64,000 bases of DNA from Bacteroides caecimuris (GTDB lineage: Bacteria; Bacteroidota; Bacteroidia; Bacteroidales; Bacteroidaceae): NCBI RefSeq assembly GCF_001688725.2, contig NZ_CP015401.2, forward strand, positions 1,178,001 to 1,242,000, given 5' to 3'. Positions 45,502 to 54,814 of the stretch are shown one piece after another; the first letter of the stretch is position 1; the number at the start of each line of letters is the position of its first letter. The notes beneath the pieces are model-generated. The model was given only the letters and a program-made list of their open reading frames with translations. It was not told the origin of the DNA and did no database searches. A program made the translations under genes and the position numbers.

Positions 45502-45775
45502 AGATCGGAAAGCCTATTTTACAAGAGGCGAAAACTGGATGGTTGTAACCGATATGACCAAGGAAGATTTATTAAATCTTGCTCATGCGGCTATAGAAGA
45601 AGAGGATTTTGAAACAGATGTATATGATGAAACATTGCTTCCAAATCCGGCACACAGGATTATTTATCAGCAGATTAATGGCCAATTGATGGAATTACAT
45701 AATAGAAGGGCGGCTTTTCAAGAGGAAGTGAGAAATATATATAAAGACGCATATAATAAGTATTGTATAGAATAA
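45482..45775 (+). CDS. Small acidic partner of the PHP-ATPase
   Basis: 97 residues from MKHLKIEDRKAYFTRGENW; acidic middle (EEEDFETDVYDETLLP) and helical C-terminus (RRAAFQEEVRNIYKDAYNKY). The start lies inside the PHP-ATPase gene, so translation is coupled. Not recognised; may be an inhibitor or adaptor of the ATPase. Confidence 0.7.
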   Translation: MKHLKIEDRKAYFTRGENWMVVTDMTKEDLLNLAHAAIEEEDFETDVYDETLLPNPAHRIIYQQINGQLMELHNRRAAFQEEVRNIYKDAYNKYCIE

Positions 45776-45885
45776 TCTTTGTATTTCAATAGTACAAAGT
45801 CAAGATAAATTTCACTTACTACATCTTTTTAGATGTTTATAATTCATTAAATTCGTATTATTTTAAGATTATATGGCACTATGCT

Positions 45886-45920
45886 TGTAAGCATGGTGCT
45901 TCTTTTTCTTACAAAACTAT
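45886..45920 (+). terminator. Terminator after the RIT cargo
   Basis: GCACTATGC (45886-45894) pairs with GCATGGTGC (45901-45909), then TTCTTTTTCTT. Confidence 0.75.
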
Positions 45921-45995
45921 CCATAAACTATCCATAAATAATCCAAACTAAATCAGACTAAAATCTATAAATATCAGCCAATTATCTCATAAAAT

Positions 45996-46021
45996 AGGAA
46001 AACTTAAAAAATTCTGATAAT
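45996..46021 (-). repeat. Right terminal inverted repeat of the RIT element
   Basis: The complement reads ATTATCAGAATTTTTTAAG, matching the left end at 38747. Confidence 0.85.
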
Positions 46022-46051
46022 GGCTCAAATCCAAAATTTCGGATTTGTGCC
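46022..46051. repeat. Imperfect palindrome between the RIT right end and the helicase
   Basis: GGCTCAAATCC and GGATTTGTGCC flank an 8-base loop (one mismatch). It is not helicase coding sequence by alignment of the broken ends and has no counterpart at the left end of the RIT element, so it is either an outer part of the element or a byproduct of insertion. Confidence 0.6.
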
Positions 46052-47031
46052 ACTATTTTAAAAATCTGATGTTCCAGACACGCCACACAAGGGTTGCCGG
46101 GATTGGTAATACACAAGGCTCGCAACGTGCCATGAACCTGCTTGTCGCCATTCGTGACATACAGCAACGGACGGGCAAGGATTTGGGTGCCACGTTCCTT
46201 TCCGGCACGGTGGTGGTAAATGCGCTGACCGAATTGTATGTGTTGTTCAAATACTTGCGGCCGAAAGAGTTGTCACGCCAATGTATAAGTTGCTTTGACG
46301 CTTGGGCGGCTATTTTCACGAAAAAGACAACCGACTATGAGTTGAACATCACCGGCTCAATCAAGCGCAAAGAGCGTTTCCGCACGTATATCAAGATTCC
46401 TGAACTGGCGACCTTCCTGCGTGAGATAACCGATTATCGCACGGCTGAAATGATAAACCTTGACGTGCCGCAGAAGAATGTACGTTTTCTCTCCGACAAG
46501 CCTACCATTGCCCAAGAGGAAATGATTGGACGTCTGGTGTCGTTCGCCGGTAGCGGTAATTGGGATGATTTGGGGCTTGACATTCCGCAGCCCGACAATC
46601 TGGATATGGCTAAAATGCTGGTGGCTACCAATGTGGCACGGAAAATGGCTTTGGATATGCGCCTGTTGGGTGATAAGTTCTCTGACGATCCGGATAACAA
46701 GGCTTCTCGGTGTGCGGCCACTATCTACGACTATTATGTACGTTCCAAATCTAACAAAGGTACGCAGTTCGTGTTCAGTGACTTAAGCACGTACAAGTCT
46801 AATGAGTGGAACATCTACCAGGACATCAAAGATAAGTTAGTGACAATGGGTATTCCGGCAAATGAGATACGGTTTATACAGACTGCCAAGACCGAACAGG
46901 AACGTAAGAAACTGTTTACCGACATGAACAACGGCACTGTCCGGGTATTGTTCGGCTCTACTTCCATGTTGGGTACAGGTGTCAATGCGCAGCAGCGAGC
47001 CGTGGCGGTGCATCATTTGGAGGTACCCTGG
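46052..47031 (+). pseudogene. Methylase-helicase, part 2 (between RIT element and group II intron)
   Basis: Frame open from 46045; true helicase sequence resumes at HYFKNLMFQTRHTRVAGIGN and runs through the second RecA domain (TGKDLGATFLSGTVVVNAL; STYKSNEWNIYQDIKDKL; GSTSMLGTGVNAQQRAVAVHHLEVPW). The codon TGG at 47029-47031 is the last before the intron. Could be translated as a separate piece only if an internal start is used. Confidence 0.88.
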
Positions 47032-47710
47032 GTGCGACATGAAGTCGCATAGATAATTGTTGGAATGATACTTACGGGTATCAGCTTTAACCCGCTGTTC
47101 CGTCAGCGGTAGCCTACCACCGATGCACCTTAATAGTTGTATTAAGCGGTTGGGACAAAGTACACTTTCGCAAGACAAGACAGAACCGTGAGGGGAAGTC
47201 AAGTACGGTTAGTATCATACCGTAGAGTGGCGAGGCTGGATAGTATGGTTAGCGCAAGCGAACTGTTAGTAAACTTCGTAATGTCACGAAAGAGTGTAAG
47301 ATACTGGTACACTCTACCCAAAAGGGAAGCGGTCGGTTAATCCTTTCCATGGTAGGATTACACGGATATAAGCACCGCCGGAGGATGAGACAGAACCTAA
47401 CCTATCCGTTAGTTATCTATGTGGAACATGGTAAGCCTGTATATCTCCTGCCATGTAAAAATGGCAGGTAAGCTGACAGCAATGAAAGCCGAATGGTGTG
47501 CAGGTATAAGATAACAGAAAAAGCGAATGCCGTTCTGTAATGGAACGGATACGGATTGAACCGACATCACGGGCTGATGTAGGCGACATCATCCGACACG
47601 AAAGTGGGCAGACTTCTGTGGCGACACTCGGTAGGCAAAACAAACCGAATGTTGCCAAATGGTGATTCTTTACAATAGACTTTTAGAACTTTTTTAAAGT
47701 AGGAATGCAA

Positions 47711-49396
47711 ATGAACGATAAAATCAAAGAAAAACTCCTCGACCAATCGTGTGCACCGACTGATAACTTGCAAACGAATTGGGACAGGATAGACTGGACC
47801 AAAGCGGAGCAGGCTGTTAAGAAGCTTCAAGCTCGCATTGTAAAGGCTCAGAAGGAAGGCAGAACGGGCAAGCTTCAAGCCTTGCAGTGGACGCTGACCC
47901 ACTCTTTTTACGCAAAAGCCTTAGCCGTAAAGAGAGTTACTTCTAACGGAGGTGGTAGCACCCCCGGGGTGGACATGGAAACATGGGAGAAACCCGAAGC
48001 AAAAACACAAGCGATAAGTGAGCTCAAACGCAGAGGCTACCTGCCGAAGCCATTGAGAAGAGTCCACATCAAAAAGAGTAATGGCAAACTGCGACCGTTG
48101 GGAATACCGACAATGAAAGACAGAGCCATGCAAGCACTTTACCTCATGGCATTGGAACCAGTGTCGGAAACAACAGCCGACACACGTTCGTACGGTTTCC
48201 GCAAGGAACGTCGCTGTATGGATGCGGTACAGCAATGTCATAACATTCTCCGGAAAGGCTATTCTCCCGAATGGATTTTGGAGGGTGACATAAAGGGGTG
48301 CTTCGACCATATCAGCCATGAATGGTTGCTTGCCAACATCCCTATGGACAAAGCAATACTCCGAAAATGGTTGAAATGCGGCTATATCTTCAACAAACAG
48401 ATGTTCCCGACAGAGGAGGGAACGCCACAAGGTGGCATTATCTCTCCCACGCTTGCCAATATGACATTGGACGGATTGCAGAAAGTCCTTGCAGAGAAAT
48501 ATAAACGAGTTAGAATAAAAGGCAAGTTATATTCGCCAATGGTGAATCTTGTCCGCTATGCTGATGACTTTATAATTACCTGCGAGAACCGTGAAACACT
48601 TGAAAAAGAAATCAAGCCATTGGTAGCCGACTTTATGTCTGAAAGAGGTTTGACCTTATCCGAAGAAAAGACGGTGATAACCAACATTCGTGACGGTTTC
48701 GATTTCCTCGGTTTCAATATTCGCAAATACGGCAATGAAATATTGACAAAGCCGACCAAGAAAGCCGAAAAACGCTTTATGGAAAATATCCGTAAGGTTA
48801 CAAAAGGTCATAAGGGTTGCAAGCAGGAATCATTAATCAGAATGTTGAATGCTAAAATCCGAGGATGGGGAGCATATTATCAGCATGGGGCGACACGTGA
48901 TTCTTTTCACAGAATCGACCATCAGATATTTCTCGCCTTGTGGCAATGGGCTAAACGCCGTCATTCCAAGAAAGGAAAACGGTGGATAAAAGACCGTTAT
49001 TGGCACAATATCCGAGGGAACAGCTGGACTTTTGCGGCTAAGTTCAAGAAATCAAACGGCAAGGAAGACCAACTCACTTTGCTGAAACTGGCATCTTCGT
49101 TTCCTTTCCTGCAATATACGCAGATAAAAGGGGATATGAATCCGTTTGACGCAGACTGCCGCCTGTACTTCAATAAAAGAATGAAGTCAAAGATGCTTGT
49201 GACACTGAAAGGACGTAAGTCCCTGCTTTACCTATGGGAAAAGCAAGGGCGGAAATGTCCGATATGTGGTGAACCGATTGACACGTATAAGGCATGGAAC
49301 GTAATGCCAACCGTCCAAGACGGACGGAAATGCAATCTGTTGGTTCATGATGAATGCTTCAAATTATCCCGTAAATCCAATGGAAACAAGAAGTAG
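47711..49396 (+). CDS. ltrA: Group II intron reverse transcriptase/maturase
   Basis: 561 residues from MNDKIKEKLL (another ATG two codons upstream). RT domain with RPLGIPTMKDRAMQ, EGDIKGCFDHISHEWL, EEGTPQGGIISPTLANM and the catalytic YADDFIIT; then the X (maturase) domain, and a C-terminal zinc/HNH-like region CPICGEP...NLLVHDECFK. The usual HH pair of the HNH active site is replaced (WNVMPTVQDG), so the endonuclease step may be weak or lost. Confidence 0.95.
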   Translation: MNDKIKEKLLDQSCAPTDNLQTNWDRIDWTKAEQAVKKLQARIVKAQKEGRTGKLQALQWTLTHSFYAKALAVKRVTSNGGGSTPGVDMETWEKPEAKTQAISELKRRGYLPKPLRRVHIKKSNGKLRPLGIPTMKDRAMQALYLMALEPVSETTADTRSYGFRKERRCMDAVQQCHNILRKGYSPEWILEGDIKGCFDHISHEWLLANIPMDKAILRKWLKCGYIFNKQMFPTEEGTPQGGIISPTLANMTLDGLQKVLAEKYKRVRIKGKLYSPMVNLVRYADDFIITCENRETLEKEIKPLVADFMSERGLTLSEEKTVITNIRDGFDFLGFNIRKYGNEILTKPTKKAEKRFMENIRKVTKGHKGCKQESLIRMLNAKIRGWGAYYQHGATRDSFHRIDHQIFLALWQWAKRRHSKKGKRWIKDRYWHNIRGNSWTFAAKFKKSNGKEDQLTLLKLASSFPFLQYTQIKGDMNPFDADCRLYFNKRMKSKMLVTLKGRKSLLYLWEKQGRKCPICGEPIDTYKAWNVMPTVQDGRKCNLLVHDECFKLSRKSNGNKK

Positions 49397-49439
49397 TGTG
49401 AGCCGGTCTCTGCACACGAACAGAGACTTAGAAAAGCTT

Positions 49440-49473
49440 GAGCCGTATGAGGGGAAACCCTCATGTACGGTTC
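49440..49473 (+). ncRNA. Group II intron domain V
   Basis: A 34-nt hairpin with arms GAGCCGTATGAGGG and CCCTCATGTACGGTTC around a GAAA loop, the catalytic domain V. Domain VI (about 49475-49510, with the bulged branch A) follows. Confidence 0.93.
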
Positions 49474-49514
49474 TGAGGGGGGAAGAGGGCAGTAATGCCC
49501 TTGACCTACCCGAT

Positions 49515-50465
49515 CGTCCGGCTGATTTGGAACAGCGCAATGGCCGTGCCGTCCGCAAAGGCAATACCGTGAAGTTTTGGGGTGGCAATGTCGTGGATAT
49601 TATCATTTACGGCACGGAGAAAACGCTGGATGCCTACAAATTCAACCTGTTACGGAACAAGCAGCTATTTATCAATCAGATAAATAACGGCACAATAGCC
49701 GTGCGCAGGATTGACGAGGACAGCATGGACGAGAATACAGGCATGAACTTCGCCGAGTTCGTTGCAGTCCTTTCGGGCAATATGGATTTGTTGAACAAGG
49801 CAAAACTCGACAACCGGATTATGCAGTTGGAGAAAGAACAGGCCATTTTCAACAAGGAACGCTACCGTGCCGAGCGCAAGATTGCTAAAAACGAGCAGGA
49901 TATAGAGGTAACCATGCAGGCCAAGCAACGGATGTCCGAAGATTGGGCATACTATAATGGGTATCAAGGTGAACGGAAAACCTTGCTTCTGAACCTGCAA
50001 CAAGCCACAGCGGAAGAAACCGGACGTGAGTTGCACAAGATAGCCAAAAGTTACAGGAGCGAAGCTATCGGCACCGTTGGCAGCTACATCGGTCTGAACC
50101 TGTCCGTCCGCAGCGAATACCACTATACCGGTGTTTTTGAGCGTAACATCTTCTTGGTAGAGGGTAAGAGCGGCTTGAAATACAAATGTGGTTTGTCCGG
50201 CGCATTGCCATTGGGCTTTGCCGATTCCGCAGCCTATCCGCAAGCCACCCTTGACAAGTTGCCGGAACTGATAAGACGCCAACAGGAAAAGATTGACCAA
50301 TTGGCAAATGAAATTCCGATCTTGAAGCAGATTGTCAGCCGCAGGTGGAACAAGACCGCTGAACTGGACGCATTAAAACAGGAGTGCAAGGAGTTGCAAC
50401 AGAAGATTGATAACTCTTTGAAAGAGTTGGAGCAACAACCGGTTGTGGCAGCAATCGCAGCTTAA
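49515..50465 (+). pseudogene. Methylase-helicase, part 3 (C-terminal exon)
   Basis: 316 codons from RPADLEQRNGRAVRKGNTVK (helicase motif VI, arginine finger) through a long coiled-coil region (about residues 90-150 of this part: KAKLDNRIMQLEKEQAIFNKE...) to a helical C-terminus (KQECKELQQKIDNSLKELEQ). Fused by intron splicing to part 2. With the RIT insertion removed as well, the gene would code about 1660 residues. Confidence 0.9.
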
Positions 50466-51225
50466 TTCATACAGTATATTTTTAACCATCCCCTTTGATT
50501 TGTCGTGAGACAAGGCAAGGGGATTCCTTTCTATGATGCGCCTACGTGCCACATCATAAGTCACCGTCTCCCTTTTATAATTGCTCAATGAGTAATACCT
50601 CATGGCAACCATACCTTTTATAATAAGCATGGCTTACTCCGGTTTCCCCACCCGGATTTTCCAGAGGTATAAGGCTTGTCCTCTCCCTGAGTTTTCACTT
50701 CGCTCAGACACGGGGAGAGGCAGGACAAACGGCGGCACATTCCGGTACTCCATGCAGGGACTTCGACAATCGTCGAGTTGTCTCTGCATGGAGTTCGGGA
50801 AAAAGCCGCTTTTTGTTTGTCCGGCAAGCCCTGATTATTCTACCCACCCAAGCCGGAGACCTTTATAGGTTCTATCCCTCCTTTTATACCATTCTCCACA
50901 TACCTATTTATATACAGAGACTTCACAATCCTTTTCTACCCATCCTTTCCCTTAAGCTTTTTTCCAGTCACTTTTTAAGCCGGCACCGATTGGGTTTTCC
51001 TAATGCAAAGGTCTGCTATCGCACTTGATGCCGCCAGCTTGAAATGAATTTCTTGCAAATTCTTCCTCCTTCGGAGCGTAATTGGCAAGAAAAGCCGCCG
51101 CATGAAGCTATACCGATAGCTGTGTGTGGCATTGTAAAACTCCAAAACGGTTTCGACAAAAAGAAACCGATGAAAGGGAAAAAACAAATATTCACATAAT
51201 TCAAACTTTTAAAATTACAAAGATT
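50466..51225 (+). other. Long structured leader before the parB-like gene
   Basis: No gene seen in 760 bases. The 10-bp perfect stem CTCCATGCAG/CTGCATGGAG is at 50748-50793, CCTTTTATA-type motifs are near 50606 and 50873, TGCAAAGGTCT is at 51004, and the arm pair TTTCTTGCAAATTCTTCCT / GCGTAATTGGCAAGAAA is at 51050-51092. The same order and much of the same sequence recur before 53878, so the two leaders are related. Confidence 0.65.
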
Positions 51226-52947
51226 ATGACAACAGCTAATCAATCAGCAGCAGAAAGAAACATCACGTTAGTGTCAGTGGCAAACATTCAGCCGAGTAAC
51301 TACAACCCTCGCAAGCGTTTCGATGAAACAGGTCTGGACGAACTTGCGGAAAGCATCAAGCAACAAGGCGTATTGCAACCTATCACCGTGCGCCCTATTG
51401 CAGACACAGACCGTTACGAAATTGTCTTTGGCGAACGCAGATATCGTGCTTCCGTTATTGCTGGTTTGGAAGAAGTTCCGGCTATCATATCCGAACTTTC
51501 GGACGAAGAAGCACAGGAAATGGCGGTCACAGAGAACTTGCAGCGTAAAGACGTTACTCCTACGGAAGAAGCCAATGCTTATAAGCAATTCATTGATAGT
51601 GGGAAGCATACGGTAGAAACCTTGTCTGTCTTATTTGGCAAAAGCGAGAACTATATCCGTACCCGATTGAATTTCTCCACCCTCATTCCCGAACTTGCTG
51701 AATTGCTGGATGCAGATGTTATCACCATTAGTGTGGCTTCTGAGATATGCCGATATGGGGAAGATGTGCAACGTGAGGTGTACGAGAAATATCTCAAAGA
51801 AGGCATCCAGCACTATTCCAGTTGGAGAGGCCGAAAAGCCAAAGAGATAGCAGAGCTTATCGAACAGAAATTCACCATAGACTTGGAGCGTTACTGCTTC
51901 GACAAAACCGAATGTGCTTCTTGCCGACATAACACCAACAACCTTTTGCTGTTCAATGACGGTGGTTGTGGACAATGCTCTAACCGCACTTGCCTTGCAG
52001 AAATGAATGCAGCCTTTTTGAAAGAGAAAGCCATTCAGATTGCGCAACAACAGCCCGATATAATCCTTTGCCGTGACCCATATTGCACTAATGAAACCAC
52101 GGTTGAACGTCTCATCGCTTCGGGCTATGACGTTGAAACAATAAATAGCTGTATAGCTTTTCCTAAAAATCCGATAGAACCACAAATCAAAGATTACGAT
52201 AACTCCGAAGATTATGAGGATGCACTGAAGGAGCACGAGGAAGAACAAGCTGATTACATGGAGATATGCAATGAAATCAGCCAGCGATGCGAAGCCGGGG
52301 AGATTGCCCTTTATGCCAAGATTGGTCAGGCTGACATCACACTCTGTTATGTGGAAAAGACCGCAGCTCAAATAGCAGAAAGTGACAAGGCTACACAAAC
52401 AATAGCTGTACAAATAGCCGAATTGGAGAAAAAAGACAAGCGTAACAAGGAAATCGCCACTGAAAACACAGTAGATGATGTAAAAAGGGTGATAAAGGAA
52501 ATTGATACAACGGAAACGAAATTTGGTGCTGATGAAGATAGGATGATGTATTTCTTCTTGTTGTCCTCTCTCCGTAAGGAAAATTATGCAGCCATCGGCA
52601 TTGACAAAGAATGTGACTATCTGAAAGATGAAGATAAGATAAACGTCATAGCCAATCTTACGGCAAAAGCAAAAGCCATTATCCGCAGGGATTTCTTGAT
52701 TGCTAATTTTAAAGATGCCTTTAGGAACAATGGCACGGCTGCACTTTTGTTTGACTTTGCAAAAAAACACATGCCCGAAGAGTTGGCAAACATTACAAAC
52801 AAGTACAATAAAGTGTATGAAAACCGCCATAAACGCATTGAAGAAAAGAAAGTCGCTTTGTTGGAGCAGACAAAAGAAACCGAACAACCTCAATCTGAAG
52901 AAGTTCTTCAACCCACAGAAGAACAGCAACCCGAAGTGGCAGCCTAA
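51226..52947 (+). CDS. ParB-like nuclease/partition protein of the mobile element
   Basis: 573 residues from MTTANQSAAERN. ParB N-terminal domain with NPRKRFDETGLDELAESI, GVLQPITVRP, the box II GERRYRAS and TENLQRKDVTPTEEA, then the helix-turn-helix (GKSENYIRTRLNFSTLIPELAELLDADVI), a cysteine-rich region with four CxxC-like pairs (ECASCRH, GGCGQCSNRTC), and an acidic Gln/Glu-rich tail. The zinc-finger-like insert is typical of the Bacteroides element ParB family. It may keep the excised element stable or organise DNA for transfer. Confidence 0.9.
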   Translation: MTTANQSAAERNITLVSVANIQPSNYNPRKRFDETGLDELAESIKQQGVLQPITVRPIADTDRYEIVFGERRYRASVIAGLEEVPAIISELSDEEAQEMAVTENLQRKDVTPTEEANAYKQFIDSGKHTVETLSVLFGKSENYIRTRLNFSTLIPELAELLDADVITISVASEICRYGEDVQREVYEKYLKEGIQHYSSWRGRKAKEIAELIEQKFTIDLERYCFDKTECASCRHNTNNLLLFNDGGCGQCSNRTCLAEMNAAFLKEKAIQIAQQQPDIILCRDPYCTNETTVERLIASGYDVETINSCIAFPKNPIEPQIKDYDNSEDYEDALKEHEEEQADYMEICNEISQRCEAGEIALYAKIGQADITLCYVEKTAAQIAESDKATQTIAVQIAELEKKDKRNKEIATENTVDDVKRVIKEIDTTETKFGADEDRMMYFFLLSSLRKENYAAIGIDKECDYLKDEDKINVIANLTAKAKAIIRRDFLIANFKDAFRNNGTAALLFDFAKKHMPEELANITNKYNKVYENRHKRIEEKKVALLEQTKETEQPQSEEVLQPTEEQQPEVAA

Positions 52948-53008
52948 ATAAGTAGCAAGGGTGGAGCAATCCACCCACTACTTACTTTCTTTAATTCAAA
53001 CATATGAA

Positions 53009-53077
53009 ATGACAACAATAAAAAATAATGAGTTGATAGTCCAACTCAAAGCTGATAATCCCGACTGGTTTGATTAG
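53009..53077 (+). CDS. Short ORF after parB, possibly a gene remnant
   Basis: 22 codons, MTTIKNNELIVQLKADNPDW plus two more residues, well formed as an N-terminus and then stopped by TAG. Probably a truncated small element gene. Weak evidence. Confidence 0.3.
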   Translation: MTTIKNNELIVQLKADNPDWFD

Positions 53078-53877
53078 CAAATGTGAATATGCAATGTCGG
53101 GGGTAGTGAGCCATAAAGGTTTGCTCCCCCGGCTTTCCTATTTACAAGGCTATAAGCCCACTCCCTTTTTAGGACAATCCCAAAGGAATTGCCCGTCATC
53201 CTTTTATACCATTTACCAGTCTCCTTTTTTATCGCTTGCTTCCCCACCCATATCAGCGGAATGTCTGTACCACAACCATCCTTTCCATACAAGATACGGG
53301 GAGGCAATGCCGGACAAACAGGGTCTTGACTTTGTGCTGTTCCATGCCGGAGCTTCGGCAAACCGAAACGACACGGTATTCCACGGCATAAGCCAAGCCC
53401 CTTCCATTCATCCGCCATTGCTTTTTCTCCCTATCGTCTCTTTCCTTTCCAGACAGGTTGTGGTAAGGGCAAACAGTGACACTTCCTATTTTTCCCTGTA
53501 CCTTCGGTAGAGTCCAAAAAAGGAAAAGTCACTACATAGTTTGCCCGGCAGCCCCTTGTCCGACCCACCCGGAAGCAGTTTGCTTTCCTGTTATACCGAC
53601 CCATTATCCTTTTATATCCAGATTCGATATTTCCACTCCAATCTGTCCGCACCGTTCAGATTTTGGCTGCAAAGGTCTATCATCGTGTCTTAATAGTCCG
53701 GCCTGAAATGTATTTCTTGCAAATTCTTCCTTGCCATGCAAGCGTAATTGGCAAGAAAGACCGTACCTATAAGCCCGGCCGATGATTGGAAACCGCAGCA
53801 TAAATTCCGAACCGGCAGGACAGAAAGAAGCCGAAGACAGGGAAAGATATGTGTAATCCATTAAAACAGAAAAGACA
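53078..53877 (+). other. Long structured leader before the small-gene cluster
   Basis: 800 bases with no believable gene. It parallels the leader of parB: CCTTTTATA motifs near 53200 and 53610, a stem ATGCCG...CGGCAT (53344-53389), GCAAAGGTC at 53670, and TTTCTTGCAAATTCTTCCT with GCGTAATTGGCAAGAAA at about 53713-53757. Confidence 0.6.
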
Positions 53878-54162
53878 ATGGAAAAAATTCCGAACATCCA
53901 AGCAACCAAGGAGTACCAATTTGCAAAAGAAGTAGAGAATATGTTGAATAATTATAGTTTCAACCATTCCGTATTTGCTGCTTCCATCCCATTCATGCAC
54001 CCGACCATCCAACAACTGCTGTACCGATTAATCCGGAAATGCCTAAAGGTCATGGCTGACGAAGAACGCCGATACGATGACCGTAACAGGGCTTCGCACG
54101 AAGAGGCTAAAGCAATTATAGAGTTTTTAGCAGAGAACGAACGATATATACCTCACATCTAA
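53878..54162 (+). CDS. Small conserved mobile-element protein
   Basis: 94 residues, mostly helical (EVENMLNNYSFNHSVFAASI, LLYRLIRKCLKVMADEERR). The segment PFMHPTIQQLLYRLIR is common to many Bacteroides conjugative elements. Function unknown. First of three small co-directional genes. Confidence 0.65.
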   Translation: MEKIPNIQATKEYQFAKEVENMLNNYSFNHSVFAASIPFMHPTIQQLLYRLIRKCLKVMADEERRYDDRNRASHEEAKAIIEFLAENERYIPHI

Positions 54163-54175
54163 CTGGTTTACAAAA

Positions 54176-54418
54176 ATGAAAACGAACACCATCTACATAC
54201 TTTATACATTAGTTGATTGCGGTGAAAGCGTTTCCGACTGCCATACGCTTTACAGCACTTTGGAGAAAGCCAAAGCCGCAATGGAAGTTGAAATTCAAGA
54301 GTGCATGAAAAACTTCCGCCATGGAGAGGTCAAGCATGACTTTGAAAGGCTTTATGAGTTTATGAATGAAGACGGACAAGGCTTCACGGTGGGAATAGAT
54401 GAACAGATACCGCAATGA
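54176..54418 (+). CDS. Hypothetical small protein
   Basis: 80 residues, soluble. YILYTLVDCGESVSDCHTLYSTLEKA looks like a small alpha/beta fold. Stop overlaps the next start (ATGA at 54415). Not recognised. Confidence 0.6.
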   Translation: MKTNTIYILYTLVDCGESVSDCHTLYSTLEKAKAAMEVEIQECMKNFRHGEVKHDFERLYEFMNEDGQGFTVGIDEQIPQ

Positions 54419-54720
54419 AAAAGAGATATAATTTCATAAGCAGATTGATAAACAAAATTACCCTTAACAGTCAGTCAAACAATGACTCGTTTTCCTATTA
54501 TGGGCATTGGGTGGAATTGCAAAGCGGAACGGTCGATTATATGTCCGTGACCATTTACAATACGTCAGACCGTTATTCGGGAACATTGGTGGAATTTCAA
54601 TTTGATTTCTGGACGATGGAGCTTTGCTTTGATGCCGTATCGTGCGATGAAGTCTATGATACTGTTGTAAAAGCATTCAAGGGTGTTTATTATAACAGAC
54701 GTATTCGGGTCATTGAATAA
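54415..54720 (+). CDS. Hypothetical small protein
   Basis: 101 residues, basic N-terminus, beta-rich middle (GTVDYMSVTIYNTSDRYSGT). Coupled by a 4-base overlap to the previous gene. Not recognised. Confidence 0.6.
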   Translation: MKKRYNFISRLINKITLNSQSNNDSFSYYGHWVELQSGTVDYMSVTIYNTSDRYSGTLVEFQFDFWTMELCFDAVSCDEVYDTVVKAFKGVYYNRRIRVIE

Positions 54721-54739
54721 AAGTCGTACTACGAAATGG

Positions 54740-54775
54740 CAGCATGGATGGGGGAGATAAATCCCATCCATGCTG
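54740..54775. terminator. Hairpin between convergent genes
   Basis: CAGCATGGATGGG (54740-54752) pairs perfectly with CCCATCCATGCTG (54763-54775). No long T-run follows on either side. Confidence 0.7.
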
Positions 54776-54814
54776 TATCATTGTACCTTGGCCCCCTTTT
54801 AATTACATAAAGGC

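Larger units (their letters stand above)
38747..46021 (+). mobile_element. Recombinase-in-trio (RIT) element with defence-like cargo
   Basis: 7275 bp inserted in the DESH (Walker B) codons of the helicase. Ends are inverted repeats beginning ATTATCAGAA, about 26 bp with a few mismatches (38747-38772; 45996-46021). Three overlapping tyrosine recombinase genes on the plus strand (38874-40085, 40082-41038, 41022-43070) are the hallmark of RIT. The third is split by an IS982 element. Unlike known simple RIT elements, a cargo of two genes (43462-45775) follows. Confidence 0.85.
47032..49514 (+). mobile_element. Group II intron with maturase/reverse transcriptase
   Basis: 2483 nt. The 5' end GTGCGACATG matches the GTGYG group II start and the 3' end is ...CCCGAT (AY). 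Domain V is at 49440-49473. Removal joins TGG (47031) to CGT (49515), restoring VPWRPADLEQRNGRAV, the conserved helicase motif VI, exactly in frame. The noncoding 47032-47710 holds the ribozyme domains I-III. Confidence 0.95.

Noticed and set aside
47711..49396. Diversity-generating retroelement or retron reverse transcriptase
   Set aside because: X domain, zinc-finger end, domain V and clean intron ends show a group II intron; no template/variable repeats.
51631..52974. 447-codon open frame antisense to the parB-like gene
   Set aside because: Its composition is rich in Phe and Cys as expected for the shadow of an acidic, Glu/Lys-rich gene; ParB motifs on the other strand are unambiguous.
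53070..53510. 146-codon open frame in the leader before 53878
   Set aside because: Pro/Ser-rich translation without motifs; same region as the folded leader shared with parB.
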